In this document: positions 34,918 to 47,100 of the stretch, piece by piece
Position numbering within the stretch: the first letter of the stretch is position 1
How the letters are laid out: each line of letters starts with the position of its first letter
NCBI RefSeq assembly: GCF_000003815.2
Contig: NC_049995.1
Location: 16,258,437-16,322,436, forward strand
Origin: Branchiostoma floridae
Lineage: Eukaryota; Chordata; Leptocardii; Amphioxiformes; Branchiostomatidae
DNA: 64,000 nucleotides
Direction of reading: 5' to 3'
Program-made: the position numbers and the translations under genes
Notes under the pieces: model-generated
The model's input: only the letters and a program-made list of their open reading frames with translations
Told to the model about the DNA's origin: nothing
Databases searched by the model: none

Positions 34918-35535
34918 TGCCAGGGGGCGGTCTACCACTTAGGGGGGATCCACTAATGTCTGCACATTGCTTTTATACATTGTAGATTGAGCAGCAAATA
35001 TAGTACAGTTTGTCCAAAAAACATTTGATACTATCCCCTCCTAGTAAGCAGTAAGCTATAGAAAAGCCCTTGATCAAAATTGCATGTACATATGTTAACT
35101 CTTCACCATTAAATTGGCTCTTCAAAAATGTCCCTTGAATGACTACTGTAAAAACATTGTTTCTACTTCTACTGTGAAATAAAGCTACTGTGCAAGTAAA
35201 ATAGTTTACAGTAGTCTTGTGACAGGCACCAGGATAGTGCGCTTTGGGCACCTGTGTTCTATTTTAGCTTAGTTTATAATTTTGTAAATACACCATATAT
35301 TGGTAGTGTAGTATTTTGAATTTTGGTCATAGAAGTACAAGTCTTTTTTAATATGGACAAGAATGTACATGTACGTTTTATTCGCAACAGGAGCAAATGT
35401 CTGAAACATCTGAAAATGGAATTTCAAAATAGTTTTGTCAATTAAATAAGTCACCTTCAAGATGTCTCTTGTTCTTCTGAGTGATTCATTTTTAAGGTCA
35501 AACATCACTAACAGAATTTTGCGGCTCACGCTTCT

Positions 35536-36370
35536 GTAGCGCCAAAGGCGCTGCGACCACGCTAGGGGGGTCCGGAGGCATGCTCCCCCGGGAAAATTTG
35601 AAATCTAGACCCTCTAAAACGGCATTTCCTGCGTTTTGACGGGCAAATTTTGCTGCCAGACTAAGCAAAGTTTGATGGCAATTCTGTTGGAAAGACACAT
35701 GGTTTTAGCGAGGGCGATGCCCCCAAAATATTTTCACGATTTCGAGTGCTGAAGGTGCGAGCTGTCGCAAGGTTGGTTGGTCTTGGGAAATTTCCAAATC
35801 TGCACCCTCTTATTCTTAAACGACATTTTCTGTATTTTGAGGGACAAATTTTGCTGGTAGACTATGCTAAATCTTATGCCATTTTTGTCAAAGAAAAAGA
35901 TGTTTGAGGGCGATGACCTAAGCTACCACGCACAAATTTTCACCATGTCGTTGTGAGCGCCAGAGGCGAAAGTCATTGCGTGGGAGGTCCGGAGAAAATT
36001 TTTAAATCTTGACCGTCGGAAACGTCATTTCCTGCATTTTAGTGGCACTTTCTGCTTGTAAACTAAGCTAAGTACGATAGTACAATTTCTATTGGTTTAA
36101 AAGATTTTTCAGAGCAGCGCTACAGCAAAATATTGTCCTGCGCCAAAGACGCAGCCGTCACAAGGGAGGTCTGGCGAAATTTTGAAATCGGGACTCTCTG
36201 AAACGCCATTTCTTGCCTTTTCAGGGGTATTTTGCTGTTAGACTAGCTTGATTTTATGAAATTTCAATCATCAAAAAAATACACAAGGTTTCAGCTTGAT
36301 TTTTTTGGAGGGCGACGCCCCCCCCCCCCAACATATTTTCCGGGGGGGCAGCCGCCCCCCCTGCCCCCGG
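35536..36370. repeat. Degenerate array of the GGGGGTCCGG repeat
   Basis: Four or five diverged units about 200 bp apart (near 35536, 35740, 35950, 36130, 36320) each contain GCGCCAAAGGCGC-like pairs, GG-GGTCCGGAG, AAAATTT-AAATC--GACCCTC and AACG-CATTTCCTGC-TTTT. The first unit is nearly identical to 4000-4135. The last ends in a C/G homopolymer stretch. Confidence 0.7.
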
Positions 36371-36489
36371 TGCCGCCGCCACTGCATACAGACGATGCAA
36401 TGTTAAACATTAGAATCTATCTAAAGCTACGACTAAAAGAAATAAAAAGGAATGGTCGAATGGGAGGTAAGCGATCTGTACATGTGCTG

Positions 36490-37022
36490 GAGGAGCTAAA
36501 AGTTTGAGGAGGTCATTTATGATCACGTTCCAAATTACAAAATGAAATTCCTACACATCTCATTGCTTGAAAATGAGGCTTTGTACAAATCAGAACAACT
36601 TTTACAAACATCTGTAGTCTAGGGCGGTCTCCGGCTTTATATATTTTTCCATCCCATTCCTTCCTTGTTTCAGATCAATATGTAGTTCTGACAGTTTCAA
36701 GTCATGAAGTTCAGATTTGTCGGAGGGAAGGGTTAAGATTTTTTCGTTCCAGCAAGCAAATTTCTGTCTGAGGCCTACATAACTTAAAAAAGATTAATTT
36801 CTCAAGTCTCCTTTAGTCTGCCTTTTATCTGCAAGATCATGTGATAATGAGATCACGTGTCCGTAACTCTCATGAGTTTACTTCCTGAAGTGATTGGTCA
36901 TCAGTATTGATCCTGAAGAAGGTGACAGTGGTCGTTGAAAATTCGATCCGTATATACCTTTGTGTTGAAAGAAAGCATTGTACCATGATAACTACCAACA
37001 CAGATGAGCTACCATGACAAAT
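36490..37022. other. Region downstream of DTWD1 with MITE fragment
   Basis: No gene is seen. At 36885-36985 there is one arm of the family at 22495 (GAAGTGATTGGTCATCAGTA, TGATCCTGAAGAAGG, GTCGTTGAAAATTCGATCC). A short partial copy of the DTWD1 last-exon end (CCTTTAGTCTGCCTT) lies at 36810. Confidence 0.5.
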
Positions 37023-39013
37023 CTAAGGATCTTTGTTATCCTTTAGTCTGCCTTTCTCCTGCTTGCTTTTCTGGACTATCTGGAACATGAAGGAGAAAAA
37101 GTACAGCAGGTTGTCGTATCTACCATCGTACACCACGCCGACGAAGATGTCGTGAAACTCCCGCAGGAAATAGTAGATGGCTTCCACCGTGGCGAGAAAG
37201 GTGTCCGGTTTGTCGCGCTGGTGGCGCCAGAAGTGTGTGATGTGGTTCTTCAGGATAACACACTGGAGACCTGGGGGGTTGAAACAGGCAAGTAAAAAGG
37301 TTAGACAAAAAGGTTAAATCCTGCCACACAGCTTTGTGCAATAACTACAGCAGGGGGCTAGTCCACTGGTGGTGGTGTGTGTCTTCAACTTCCATGTGCA
37401 AACACTATACAGCTGGGGGATTGGAACAGGCAAGTAAAATAGGAACTTGAAGTCTTTGTACTACACTCTGGCAACTATAGTGGTGACCATCTACAATTCA
37501 AAGCCCTTGGGCCACAGCTTTGTGCAATCACTACAGTAGGGAGCTAGTTCACTGGTAGTGGTGTGTGTGTTCAACTATCACACACACAAATGCTGAGTGC
37601 TAAGCAGAGAAAGCAGCCTGTACCATTTTTTTAAAGTCTTCAGTTAGTTTGGTATAATAATAATAATAATATTGGGTGTATTTGCAGCCAGTGCCATAGG
37701 TATGACTCAGCCGGAGATTGAACTCACGACCTACTTAACAAGGCATCAATCTGTGCTTTTACCTTTGAGTCGTTCGTCGTGAATATCCTGTGTGTTTGGT
37801 TCCACGTGCTGTCAATAAAGATCACACGCTCAAACGGCGCAGATACTCGCTCCTCTGTACGCTGCTTTTTCAGCGGTGGCTCTCGAACTTCACCGCTCTG
37901 TTTCTCAACATCCTCTTCCTGTGCTGCCGTATTATCCTGCTTTTCTTCTCTGCCGTTTTCTGTATCTGTGCTTTCTGGTGTTATTGTCTGTGTTTTTTCT
38001 GTGTTCTGGGGTTTGTCCTTCCCCTTTAATAGTCCATGTTGCTTTTTGCTGAGATCCTCCAGGGAGAGAGCATTCAACCCAGGGAAAACGATGACCACCT
38101 TGGAAGTACAAAAAAAGGAGCAATGTTAAATTTTTATCTTATCTTTAGGCAATGTTACACACAATATCTTACATTACATGAAAAGGGATAGCGACCCCTC
38201 CTTGCAAAAAATATATCCTGCTACTGAAACAATAAGGAAACTTACTAGCCTATGTACCACTATAGCCTAGGCATTACAAGGTGAACAACTAGGAAAATAT
38301 ATACACAAGAAAACTTGGTGACCTAAGTACAATGACAACAGCCACTACTGACCTTACTGGGATCAGAGAACTCAGGAATGATGGGATAGGTGTAGATGCG
38401 GACGTCCTCCGGAGCGATAATGGCGGCGTGCGCGGCCGTGCTCTTACCGTCCACCTCCTTAGGGTGCTTAATGATGTCTACTTTGAAGGGCAACTGTTGG
38501 GAGAACAATCACAGATATCATTCATCCATTCTTTCATATACAAAATCACAGATGCTGTCAACACAGAAATGCTTGGTGTATTCTTATATTTACGCTTCAA
38601 GCAAACTCACATGGACGTGACCGTCACGTCCCATGTTCGGGGAGAGCTACACTTCGGGAACCCACCACACTGCTAAAGTTATCGAAAAGAGTACGGATCC
38701 TTCCCAGTTCAGTGTAGATCAAACCATATGCATAACACGTTACAGTCTGGTCTGTTTGGCATCAGTTGTGTCAGTCCTTCAACAAATGTGTTACATCTCA
38801 CTAACGTTATAAAGATAAACTCTAACTTAGAGTCCGACTCACCTTAACTTTAGGGACCTTCCCCTCTAACTCAGCCACCAGCACGTAGCACGTGTAGCAG
38901 AAGTACTTCCTTGACTGTTGACACTTTGGACACACCGTCCGCCGGTCCAGGGAATTCAGGCACTCCTGAGACGCCAACTTCAGACACCCAAAGGGGTCCT
39001 CACCACCAGCCAT
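37023..39013 (-). CDS. DTWD1: tRNA-uridine aminocarboxypropyltransferase (DTWD1)
   Basis: Minus-strand exons 38843-39013, 38353-38493, 37763-38098 and 37023-37270 encode about 300 residues, the usual size. A zinc-binding pair of motifs (CPKCQQ and CYTCY) comes first, then [30 protein letters not shown], the DTW-domain signature [33 protein letters not shown] and [17 protein letters not shown]. These match the vertebrate DTWD1 order. The enzyme adds a 3-amino-3-carboxypropyl group from S-adenosylmethionine to uridine 20 of tRNAs (established for the family). A low-complexity Lys/Glu/Thr linker in exon 3 precedes the DTW motif. The join from exon 3 to exon 4 is uncertain: the obvious donor at 37762 (phase 0) and acceptor at 37271 do not agree in phase, so an alternative donor or acceptor a few bases away is used. 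Confidence 0.92.
37280..37720. repeat. Duplicated intron segment in DTWD1
   Basis: CACAGCTTTGTGCAAT-ACTACAG-AGGG-GCTAGT-CACTGGT-GTGGTGTGTGT occurs at about 37325 and 37510, and GGGG-TTG-AACAGGCAAGTAAAA at 37275 and 37418. A (TAA)n run is near 37655. Confidence 0.6.
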
Positions 39014-40379
39014 CCTAGGAGCGACTGCAGAAAAATCAACACAGAAATTTGAGGTTAGGAAGAGAAATCCTTACCGCTTCGCTTTCATGCATCTTCACAC
39101 ATTTTTCTTCTCCCCTCTACGATCGCTAGGCTTTTTAAAGCAAGACAATTGTGACGTCTTTGTGAATATTTTGCACCAACAAAATATTATTGCACACGCC
39201 CCCCTCCCCACACCTAACATGCGCTTCGCCTAACACGTGTTTGCCGTCAACTTGAAGCGCTAAAAGTAAACTAAAAGAGATCTAGCAAGTCAGATACCTT
39301 TCCGCTACTTGTTGCAATTGCTCTGAACACGCTGCAATGGTTTTGAGACGTTTGAAACAAGGGACACAGCTGGACATACGATTTACAAGTACCCAGCTCA
39401 GTAGATATTGAAATAACGCCCTCTAGCGAAATTAAGCTAAACGACACGTTGCGGAACTTAAAAAATGGTAGGCAAATACACCGCGCGTTTCGACCAATGT
39501 ATAATGTTCAGCGAATAGAAATAAATGCGTTTGAAGAAAGGCAACCTTACAAACTCATCTATAGAATAGCTGCAACTCTTGTGAGCAACAACAACAAAAA
39601 AAACACGGTAAAAAATTGTATTCGGGACTGAAGATGATGATGATACGAAGGAAGGAACAATGTTTAACAGACGTTTCATTTAAAGCGTATAAATGATATT
39701 AAAATCTATTGTATCTGAATAAAGGTAACCTAACAAACCTTTTTCACATAGCCACAATTCGTATAAGTAAAAAAAGGTATGATGAAAAGTTTGTAAACGA
39801 TTGTACAACGTCGTTTTAATTAAATTGATTAATTATATGTTAAATGAAGAACATTAAGTTCATTTCAATAGTGGTCACCTATGACAAACTCGTCTAACGT
39901 TATGAAAAAGCTACAACTCGTGTTGGCAAAATATAGGTCAAAAGAAAGTATGTGACGTTAGATCCCCGAAACAGTATTTTCAAGGTTTGACTCCGAAAAC
40001 AACAGAACGACTCGGAATAAAAGTCATGGTCATTTATACGTGCAAATATTTGAAATATTTAGATGCCTTATTTGGCCATTTTCAAAGTCAAAACATCGAT
40101 CCTTAGATAGGCTGTACTTTTGAAACGGATCTAACAATATATATTTTAATTAGGACGTATTTTACAGTAAATGTTTTTATATTTGACAACAAATGAAATT
40201 GTTTAATGACAATAAAGATCAATTGTAACAGATTTAGCCAAAGTAGGTTGGTACGAACGTGCGACTTTTGAACCAACGTAAACAACTTTTATCAACACGA
40301 TCGCGACCTTCGACCATGCCTGTGATTTAAAGTCGACCGTCGGAAATAAAAAAACAAAAGAAAAAGACATCTTTAAGAC
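39014..40379. other. Intergenic region upstream of DTWD1
   Basis: No gene or repeat was recognised. Short ORFs here have no supporting features. The DTWD1 promoter should lie just above 39013 on the minus strand; no TATA box was noted. Confidence 0.4.
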
Positions 40380-40550
40380 ATGTGGAGGACACTTCTAAGG
40401 AGATTCACCGGGCTTCTCCTTATCCTAACAGCGGTGGCGTTTCTTGTGATCGGTCTGCAGGAACCTCGGCACGGCCCTCGGCTCAAGGCTCACTTCGGTG
40501 CACAGCGCCCTCGGAACGGTACCGGGGGCCCCAGGTCCTCAACACACACG
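40380..40550 (+). CDS. Possible first exon of a type II membrane protein
   Basis: An ATG at 40380 opens a 57-codon exon ending at a good donor (ACACACG|GTACGT at 40551). It encodes a short basic N terminus (MWRTLLRRF), one hydrophobic helix (TGLLLILTAVAFLVIGL) and a Pro/Arg/Gly-rich stem. That is the layout of the first exon of Golgi type II enzymes. No following exon was found in the window before the lipid-binding genes, so the gene would need a long intron, or the exon is orphaned. Treat as tentative. Confidence 0.4.
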
Positions 40551-40624
40551 GTACGTTCAACGTGGTAAAAAGAGTAAAGGTAGTCCCATGGCGCAAACTC
40601 ATAAACTGTAGCTAGCAATACAAG

Positions 40625-41125
40625 TTAAAGGTAGTGGCATATAGCCTTGTTGAGGCTGTAGGGCTAGGGACAGTGGGTCGTTATCCATTGTGTGAAACAG
40701 GCAGATATTACAATGTAGCCCCAGTCCAAAGGTTCTGCCCTTTCTGTCCAAAACATATTGAAGATGAATTTCACTTTTTAATGGAATGTTCTAAATACAC
40801 TATTTTACGTAATTTCTAGAATGTATTACAGCAGATTTCAAGAACCTCGATGCTAAAGACAGATTTGTATATATCTTTAGATGCCACAACTCCCACAATG
40901 CAAAGTTAGACAAATATATCAAAGACTGCTTTGTTATTAGAAAGAATAATGAAAGCCATGATTAGCCCAACTCGATTGTAACATTATATCTTGTTTTAGC
41001 CCTTTTTGTTATGTTAATAAGGATGTTAAGTCTTACTCTATACACCTATTTTGTACTTTGTGTAATAGTTGTTGCCATACATTGTACCATGTACAAATGT
41101 CGTGCAATAAAGTTCTATCTATGTG
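40625..41125 (+). mobile_element. Truncated LINE 3' end with SINE-like edge
   Basis: A frame reads VAPVQRFCPFCPKHIEDEFH, then FLMECSKYTILRNF and a stop. The 'CPxC ... EDExHFLxxC' cluster is the C-terminal zinc-knuckle-like tail of non-LTR retrotransposon ORF2. It is 5' truncated, with stops beyond, and ends in GTGCAATAAAGTTCTATCTA. The first ~60 bp (GACAGTGGGTCGTTATCCATT) resemble the SINE body. Confidence 0.65.
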
Positions 41126-41285
41126 TCAGACAGTCGGGAGTCAGTGAGTAGGGCACGGTATTGGAAGGTTTAGGCCACCCCTGCCTTTCCTCCCACTGCC
41201 TTTTACCTTGCCAGCCTAAGTCAGGTACCCACTTTTACACCTGGGTCGGAGTGATGGGACCTACTCCCGGGGTAGGTGTCACATT
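41126..41285 (-). mobile_element. SINE body fragment
   Basis: GGGCACGGTATTGGAAGG, CCTGCCTTTCCTCCCACTGC, AAGTCAGGTACCCACTTTTA and CACCTGGGTCGGAGTGATGG match the SINE body at 6290/32165. No tRNA-like head is kept. Confidence 0.55.
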
Positions 41286-41950
41286 CCTACTCTGTAACCT
41301 CGAATGAGGGGGTGGAGCTCCGGTAGTCGCTAAAGGATGGACCTCACCCCTCACCCAAGAGGGTGAAAATGGGTTGGCGTAGGGTCAACTACCCTACCTG
41401 TAAAAGAGCCACCAGTAACCAGTTACAGAAGCCACGATGATAAGAATCCAAAAACCCGTCATGGGCAAGGAAGGGTCTCCACAAAGGGGGCGTATGACGC
41501 AGGGCAGTGAAAGCCGCAAGGAAGCTGCAAGGCTGACTCCCCTTCTAACGCCCAAGACAACCATAAAGATAGGTACATGGAACGTAAGAACTATGTACGA
41601 ACCCACAGGGCAAGCGAAAGAGGGGAAGGCCCAAGAACAGCTGGAGAAGGGACACTGAGGAAGAGATGAGCAGCATAAGTAACAGCATGAGTAACAGCTT
41701 ACTCATTACCGCCTAGATTTCTCTTTGGATATGTGATAATTCCTGTGTGGATTTTGTGATGTTATAAGGAGAACTGTTTTCTTTTTGTCGGAGAATGTTA
41801 AGAAGTTTGGATGGAAACAATGAAATGAAGCTGGCACGACCTGAGAAGGAAGACCCAAAGACGTGTACAGTGGAGGACGATCATCGGTGGCCTATGTTCC
41901 CACCGGAGCAAAGGGCCCAAGTAAAGTAAGAAAGAGTAATGAGGCGTGTT
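41285..41950 (+). mobile_element. Internally deleted RTE-like LINE
   Basis: The left part encodes TIKIGTWNVRTMYEPTGQA, the start of an APE-type endonuclease domain. It then passes directly into RPKNSWRRDTEEEM-like and later WRTIIGGLCSHRSKGPK followed by a stop, both typical of the ORF's extreme C terminus. Most of the endonuclease and all of the reverse transcriptase are absent. The left flank (GGGTTGGCGTAGGGTCAACT) looks like the element's 5' leader. Confidence 0.65.
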
Positions 41951-44185
41951 AAGTGCTTTTCCCAAGGGCACAACAGCAAGCCTGGACGGTCAGGAATCGA
42001 ACACGCGACCTGTCGATCTGGTATCTGCTCGCAGGGCTTGACGCCATTGGTTTAAATAAGGACTTGCCGTTGTCAGAGTAAAATAGTTGAATAGTTGGTG
42101 ATTATCTCATTTGTGCCCACATCAAGGTGATGACTGATAAATTTATGAATAAATCATATTCATGAATGAATTATTGATGGTTTTATATTAAGTGGTTTAG
42201 GATTCGGGAGTTTTTGGTTTATTATCATTCACAGCTTCATCATAAACTCATGTCACATATCTATAAGCTCCATACTGATCAGAGTGTTACAATTCACAGT
42301 ATATCTAAATTTATTCAATTGTACTAGTGTAACGCGTCACATACACGAGAATACACACACGCACTGTATGTAGCATGAGTACGTTTGTAATTTGCCCGTA
42401 AGGTCATTCACCCTTAGGGGTCGTGGACCGGTAACATGGACTATACCATTGTTCTAGGTGGTAGGTGACGTTACTGAGACGTGATGTATACAGAGGTTTT
42501 GTACAAACATTCTGATAATAGAAACACATTAATCAGTGATACTTTCTTGCTAAACACTGGTGTACTTTGATACATGATACAGATATTGTCGTATATGCTG
42601 TTACTAAGCTTGGTATCGAAATGTACACCCCCTATCCGAAAATGAGTGGGGCCGTCTGTCCGCTAGGGCGAGGTCAGAAGGTCTACCGATAACAAAAGAC
42701 CCGAGAGGAGAAGTCAGGGGGCGTGGACACGTTTGCTGTTGTTTACCTGTAATCTCCTTGATCTAAGGTATTGTAGACTTTAATATATGTGTAGTATTAG
42801 TCATATAGTCAAAAGCCACACCTATTGCACCTACCAGTGTAGAACCAGTGTTTTTTAGAGCGTTTAGGGCACCAGAAAAATTTAAGTTCGCTTGTACTGT
42901 TGAACATGTGTTTGTATTGAGTTACCTGTTAACCTGTAATCTCCTTGATGTAAGGTATTGTAGACTTCAATAGATGTGTAGTATTAGTCATATATCAAAA
43001 GTTGCGCCTATTGCACCTACCAGTGTAGAACCAGTGGGTTCTTTAGGGTGTTTTTTTTTACGAGAAAAACGTACGGTTCGCTTGTACATGTGTTTGTATT
43101 GGGGGTTACCTGATCTCTGCCCTCAGGTGACCCAGTAAAGCTGTACAAAGGTCAGATCTACCTGAATTGAATTTTATTAAATATCCTACAGATTAGCACT
43201 TATGCGTAGCTCCGAATTGTGTCTATTTTACAGTTAAGTCATGAAGGAATATTTGCCTAAAGGAAAAGTTGATTATGTTCGAATTACAGTTCTACTTACT
43301 ATGTCTAACCGAACCTGCTTTCTAATTCTGGGCCTTGGAATATGTTGATGTCAAGCAAAATACTAGTTTTGTCTCACGTAAGTCACAAGTGGCAAGTGTA
43401 CCATGTAAGGTTATTATATGTTGCAGTATGTCTGTCTTTTTTTAGATTCGGATAAAACATTACTTAGATACAAAGTAGATATGGGAACAAAAAGTGATCT
43501 GAAATATCAACAAGGGTGTCTAGCCGTGAGAATAACGGCCGTGTGGCCTATCAAAGTAGTGTCAAAGGTCACCTGCTGTATTTATAAATAGATGCGTGGG
43601 TGTATCTTAGCAACGATATACTTGTGCCTATAGGCTTAGGGTAAAATGTACCTTCAGTGTTAAATATCATCTGACCATGCCTTTGCACATCCAAACTTGT
43701 ATTGTGGCAAAATTTTGTTTCAATTGTTCTAGTAAAAAGTTTTGGAATCAAACGCCATCTTGTTTGACTGATGGTGATGATAATGATGCTTGAGTAGAAA
43801 TGATGATGATGATGATTTTTTAGTAAAAATTGTAAAGACAATGATATATACTCTTCAAGTAGTGGTTCAGATCCAGCTGTTCTTGACGTGTTTTTTGTTT
43901 GTTTGTTTTTGCGTTGCCGAACATCCGCTTTGAGACTTTGAGACTTTATTAGAAAATCCATTAGTGACGTGCCCTAGGGCACTCCACTAATCTTCCTGGA
44001 CTTCATACAGACAGCATACTAGTACATACAGTGATCATTATTTACATACATGTCAATTAAAAACAGTCATCAGCCATGCCATCATGCTCTCTGACTATCC
44101 GCTTGGATAGTAAATGATATATGCATTTCTTATACTGATCATATCATCTTAATAACGATTCTTCTTCTCTCAGAACCGATCCAAG
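41945..44185. other. Intergenic region upstream of lipid-binding gene A
   Basis: A SINE-like fragment (TGCTTTTCCCAAGGGCACAA) is at about 41950-42045. A ~185-bp segment is tandemly duplicated, 42745-42921 and 42932-43106 (CCTGTAATCTCCTTGAT, AAGGTATTGTAGACTT, CACCTACCAGTGTAGAACCA). An AGGTCA half-site element is at 42401. No TATA box or 5'-UTR exon was found. Confidence 0.5.
42745..43106. repeat. Tandem duplication upstream of gene A
   Basis: Two diverged ~180-bp copies, 187 bp apart, share GTAATCTCCTTGAT, TGTGTAGTATTAGTCATAT, CACCTACCAGTGTAGAACCA and TTCGCTTGTAC. Confidence 0.8.
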
Positions 44186-47100
44186 ATGACGACCGACTTC
44201 AATGGAAAGTGGAAACTGGTCGACTCGGAGAATTTTGATGCTTATTTACAAGCTGTGGGTGAGTTCGTCCTTCTCTCTCTCGATCCCCCCCCCCCTTCTG
44301 TCTCTCATCTCTTTAGTAGCTATGTTTCTTTAGCTGTCTATCTCTTTCTAAGTTCTCTCTTAAGCTCTCTCTGTCTCTTTAGCCCTCTCTTACTAGCACT
44401 CTCTCTTTTTAGCTCTCTTTATCTCTCTATCGCTCTCTAAAGCTATCTCTCTCTTTAACTCTCTATCTCTTCTCTTGGCTCTCTCTCTCTAGCTGTTTCT
44501 CTATGTTTCTCACTTCTCTCTCCCTCTCTCTTTGTGCCTCTTTGACTATAGCTGTCTATCTGTATTTTTGTCTATTGTCTCTCTCTTTAAGTTAAAACGC
44601 TCTGTCTGCCTCTATAGCACTCTCTCGCTCTCTCTGTTTCTGTCACCATAACTATCTCCCTCCGTCCCTCTCTATCCTGTGTGCGCAACCTTGAACTTGA
44701 AGTTCCCACAATCACTGTTTAACCACAACAGTACACAGCAGGTCCCTTTTTTATGAAATCTCAGGAGCATTCTGTATTTCTGTCCCACCACACAGGAGTA
44801 AACTTCATGATCCGTCAGCTGCCTAAAGCGGCCACACCCAGACAGGTTCCCTTCCTATTGTGATCACGCACTAATATATTAAGCAAACTTTTAAAAGCTG
44901 TAGAAGAACCGTGGTGAACAAGAGAAATTCACTACGCAAAACGACAATTATGTTCTTGGTTTGAGTTCATTGCATGAGCATTCTGTTAACGTTTCTGTCG
45001 CACCTCACAGGGGTAAACTTCATGATCCGTCAGCTGGCGAAAGCGGCCACCCCCAGACAGGAGGTTCAGCAGAACGGCGACAACTTCGTCATCAAGAGCA
45101 GCGGACTGCAGACCAAGGTCACCAACTTCACCATCGGGGAGGAGTTCGAGGATGATTCACCCATCGGAAAAGTCAAGGTGGTTAACTTCCTGTATTCTTG
45201 CTAATCTTTGGTGGGGGTTAGCACATGGGCAGCGCAAGTACAATAGGAGTAACGCGCAAGTGTAGGGCAAAAGCAAGTTCGGCACAAGTATAGCACAAGT
45301 TCGGCGCAAGTGTTGCGCACGTGCCGAGCAAGGACAGCGCAATAGTAGCGCAAGTAATGCGCAACTGTACCGCAAGAGTAGCGCAAGTGCAGCTCAAGCT
45401 CGGCACAAAAGTTGTGCAAGTGCCACACATGTCTAGCTCCATTTGAGAAAAATTTCTTTTGGTAATTTTTATTAATTGATCGCAAACGGTATTTGTCTTG
45501 GTGCGGCCCGTTTGCCCTTTGACACGGAACACGTGAGAGTGACGTCACTCGAAGTTTGCTGGGCAGGCGGGTCGGACGTTTCTTTCTGCTCTCCTTTTTC
45601 AAAGTTTGTGTCTCGGATGTGCTGATATGGAGTCAGATTTTGCGAGAGAGACGTCGGGACGTCGCTGTAAAGTGTGTCGACTCCCGGTGAGAGGCCATCC
45701 GGGTCCATATGGCCGCGGGAAGTGCAAGTTTGAGCGACGGGAAGGTTCATCGGACGAGGAATACTTCAAGCAACAGCGGGGCAGCTCTCACGTTGAGGAG
45801 AAGTTACAAAGTCTCCGTCGGGAAAGCAAAGTTTCCGACCTCGTGCGAGCGGCCTGGTCGGACAGCATCTCCGAGGACACGGACGAGACGCAGGTGAGAC
45901 AGTCGAGATCACTCAACTTGAAGAGGTCTTCGGGCCGCAGCAGGGAGAACGCCAGCACTCGGGCTAGAAGCGAACCCCCTGTCCAGTCTTCCCGCCATCG
46001 CACACGGAGTAGCAGCAGCGAGGCTACGGCAACACGGGACAAGGCGAAGCCTGACATTCGTGATCTCAGAAAGTCTCGGGGTTTAGTCAAGGAAGTAGAC
46101 AAAGCGCTGGACGAGTTGTTGAATCCAGATATCAGCCATGGGAAACAACCCAGAAGCAAGCGCTACCAGGATCGCGGCTCCGTTTCAAGTTCGTCACAGT
46201 CAGACAGCACGGAGTCGGATTTCGTGAGAGAACCGGCCAGGAGGCGCCAGCGACGCAGGGGGTCGCGTGGCAAGAGTGGCAAGATGACAGGGAAACACGT
46301 CTCTTCAAAGCGGCCCGTGTCACGCCGACGCTCTGATAGCTATGATTCGGACACTTCTTCTGGCATGGCTGATGATTCCCGCTCACGTTCTACCAAGCGC
46401 CGCCGACGCCGGGCAGGTAAGAGTGGCAAGATGAAAGGGAAACATGTCTCTTCAAAGCGGTCCGTGTCACGCCGGCGCTGTGATAGCTATGATTCGGACA
46501 CTTCTTCTGGCATGTCTGATGATTCCCGCTCACGGTCTACCAAGCGCCGCCGACGCCGGGCAGGTAAGAGCGGTCGAAAACGTACTATTAATGATTCGGG
46601 TACTCGTCGTGTAAAAGTTGATTGGCCACAGCACAGAGTACACTTCCCAGGACATGGGAAGGAAGGGGGCGTGACTTATGATCAGTTGTCCTTGCCCATG
46701 TTTGTACACGGTTTTCTGAAGAATGTTCTGTATTCGGAGCGGGTTTCGGTTGACGCGGAGCATAAGTTGGTTCATCTAGCAGATCTTATGTTCGATGCTG
46801 TGTACTATAACTGGGAGTTAGTTCGGGAAGTCCACGCATCTTTACTGTACGGGATAGAGTATGGTTCGCTCACGTGGGGTAGCCGCGGCACCTTTGATGC
46901 CGTCAGAGAGAGACACTACCGGACACAAGCTGGCGTCGCTCGTGGCAACCCGTCGTCATCGAAGGCGGGTCCTGTCAGGGAAGCTCGCGCGGCGGGAAGC
47001 AGGCCGCGGTATTGTGGCGGGTTTCAGTACGGCAGCTGTTCCCTACAATCCGGCCATTGGAGTTCACGGTGGAACGCCCCAATGCTACACGTCTGCAGTG

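Noticed and set aside
45201-45602. Minus-strand ORFs of 133 and 104 codons with repeated Cys-Ala
   Set aside because: They come from the GCGCAAGT-periodic block and the A1 repeat; no motif or conservation.
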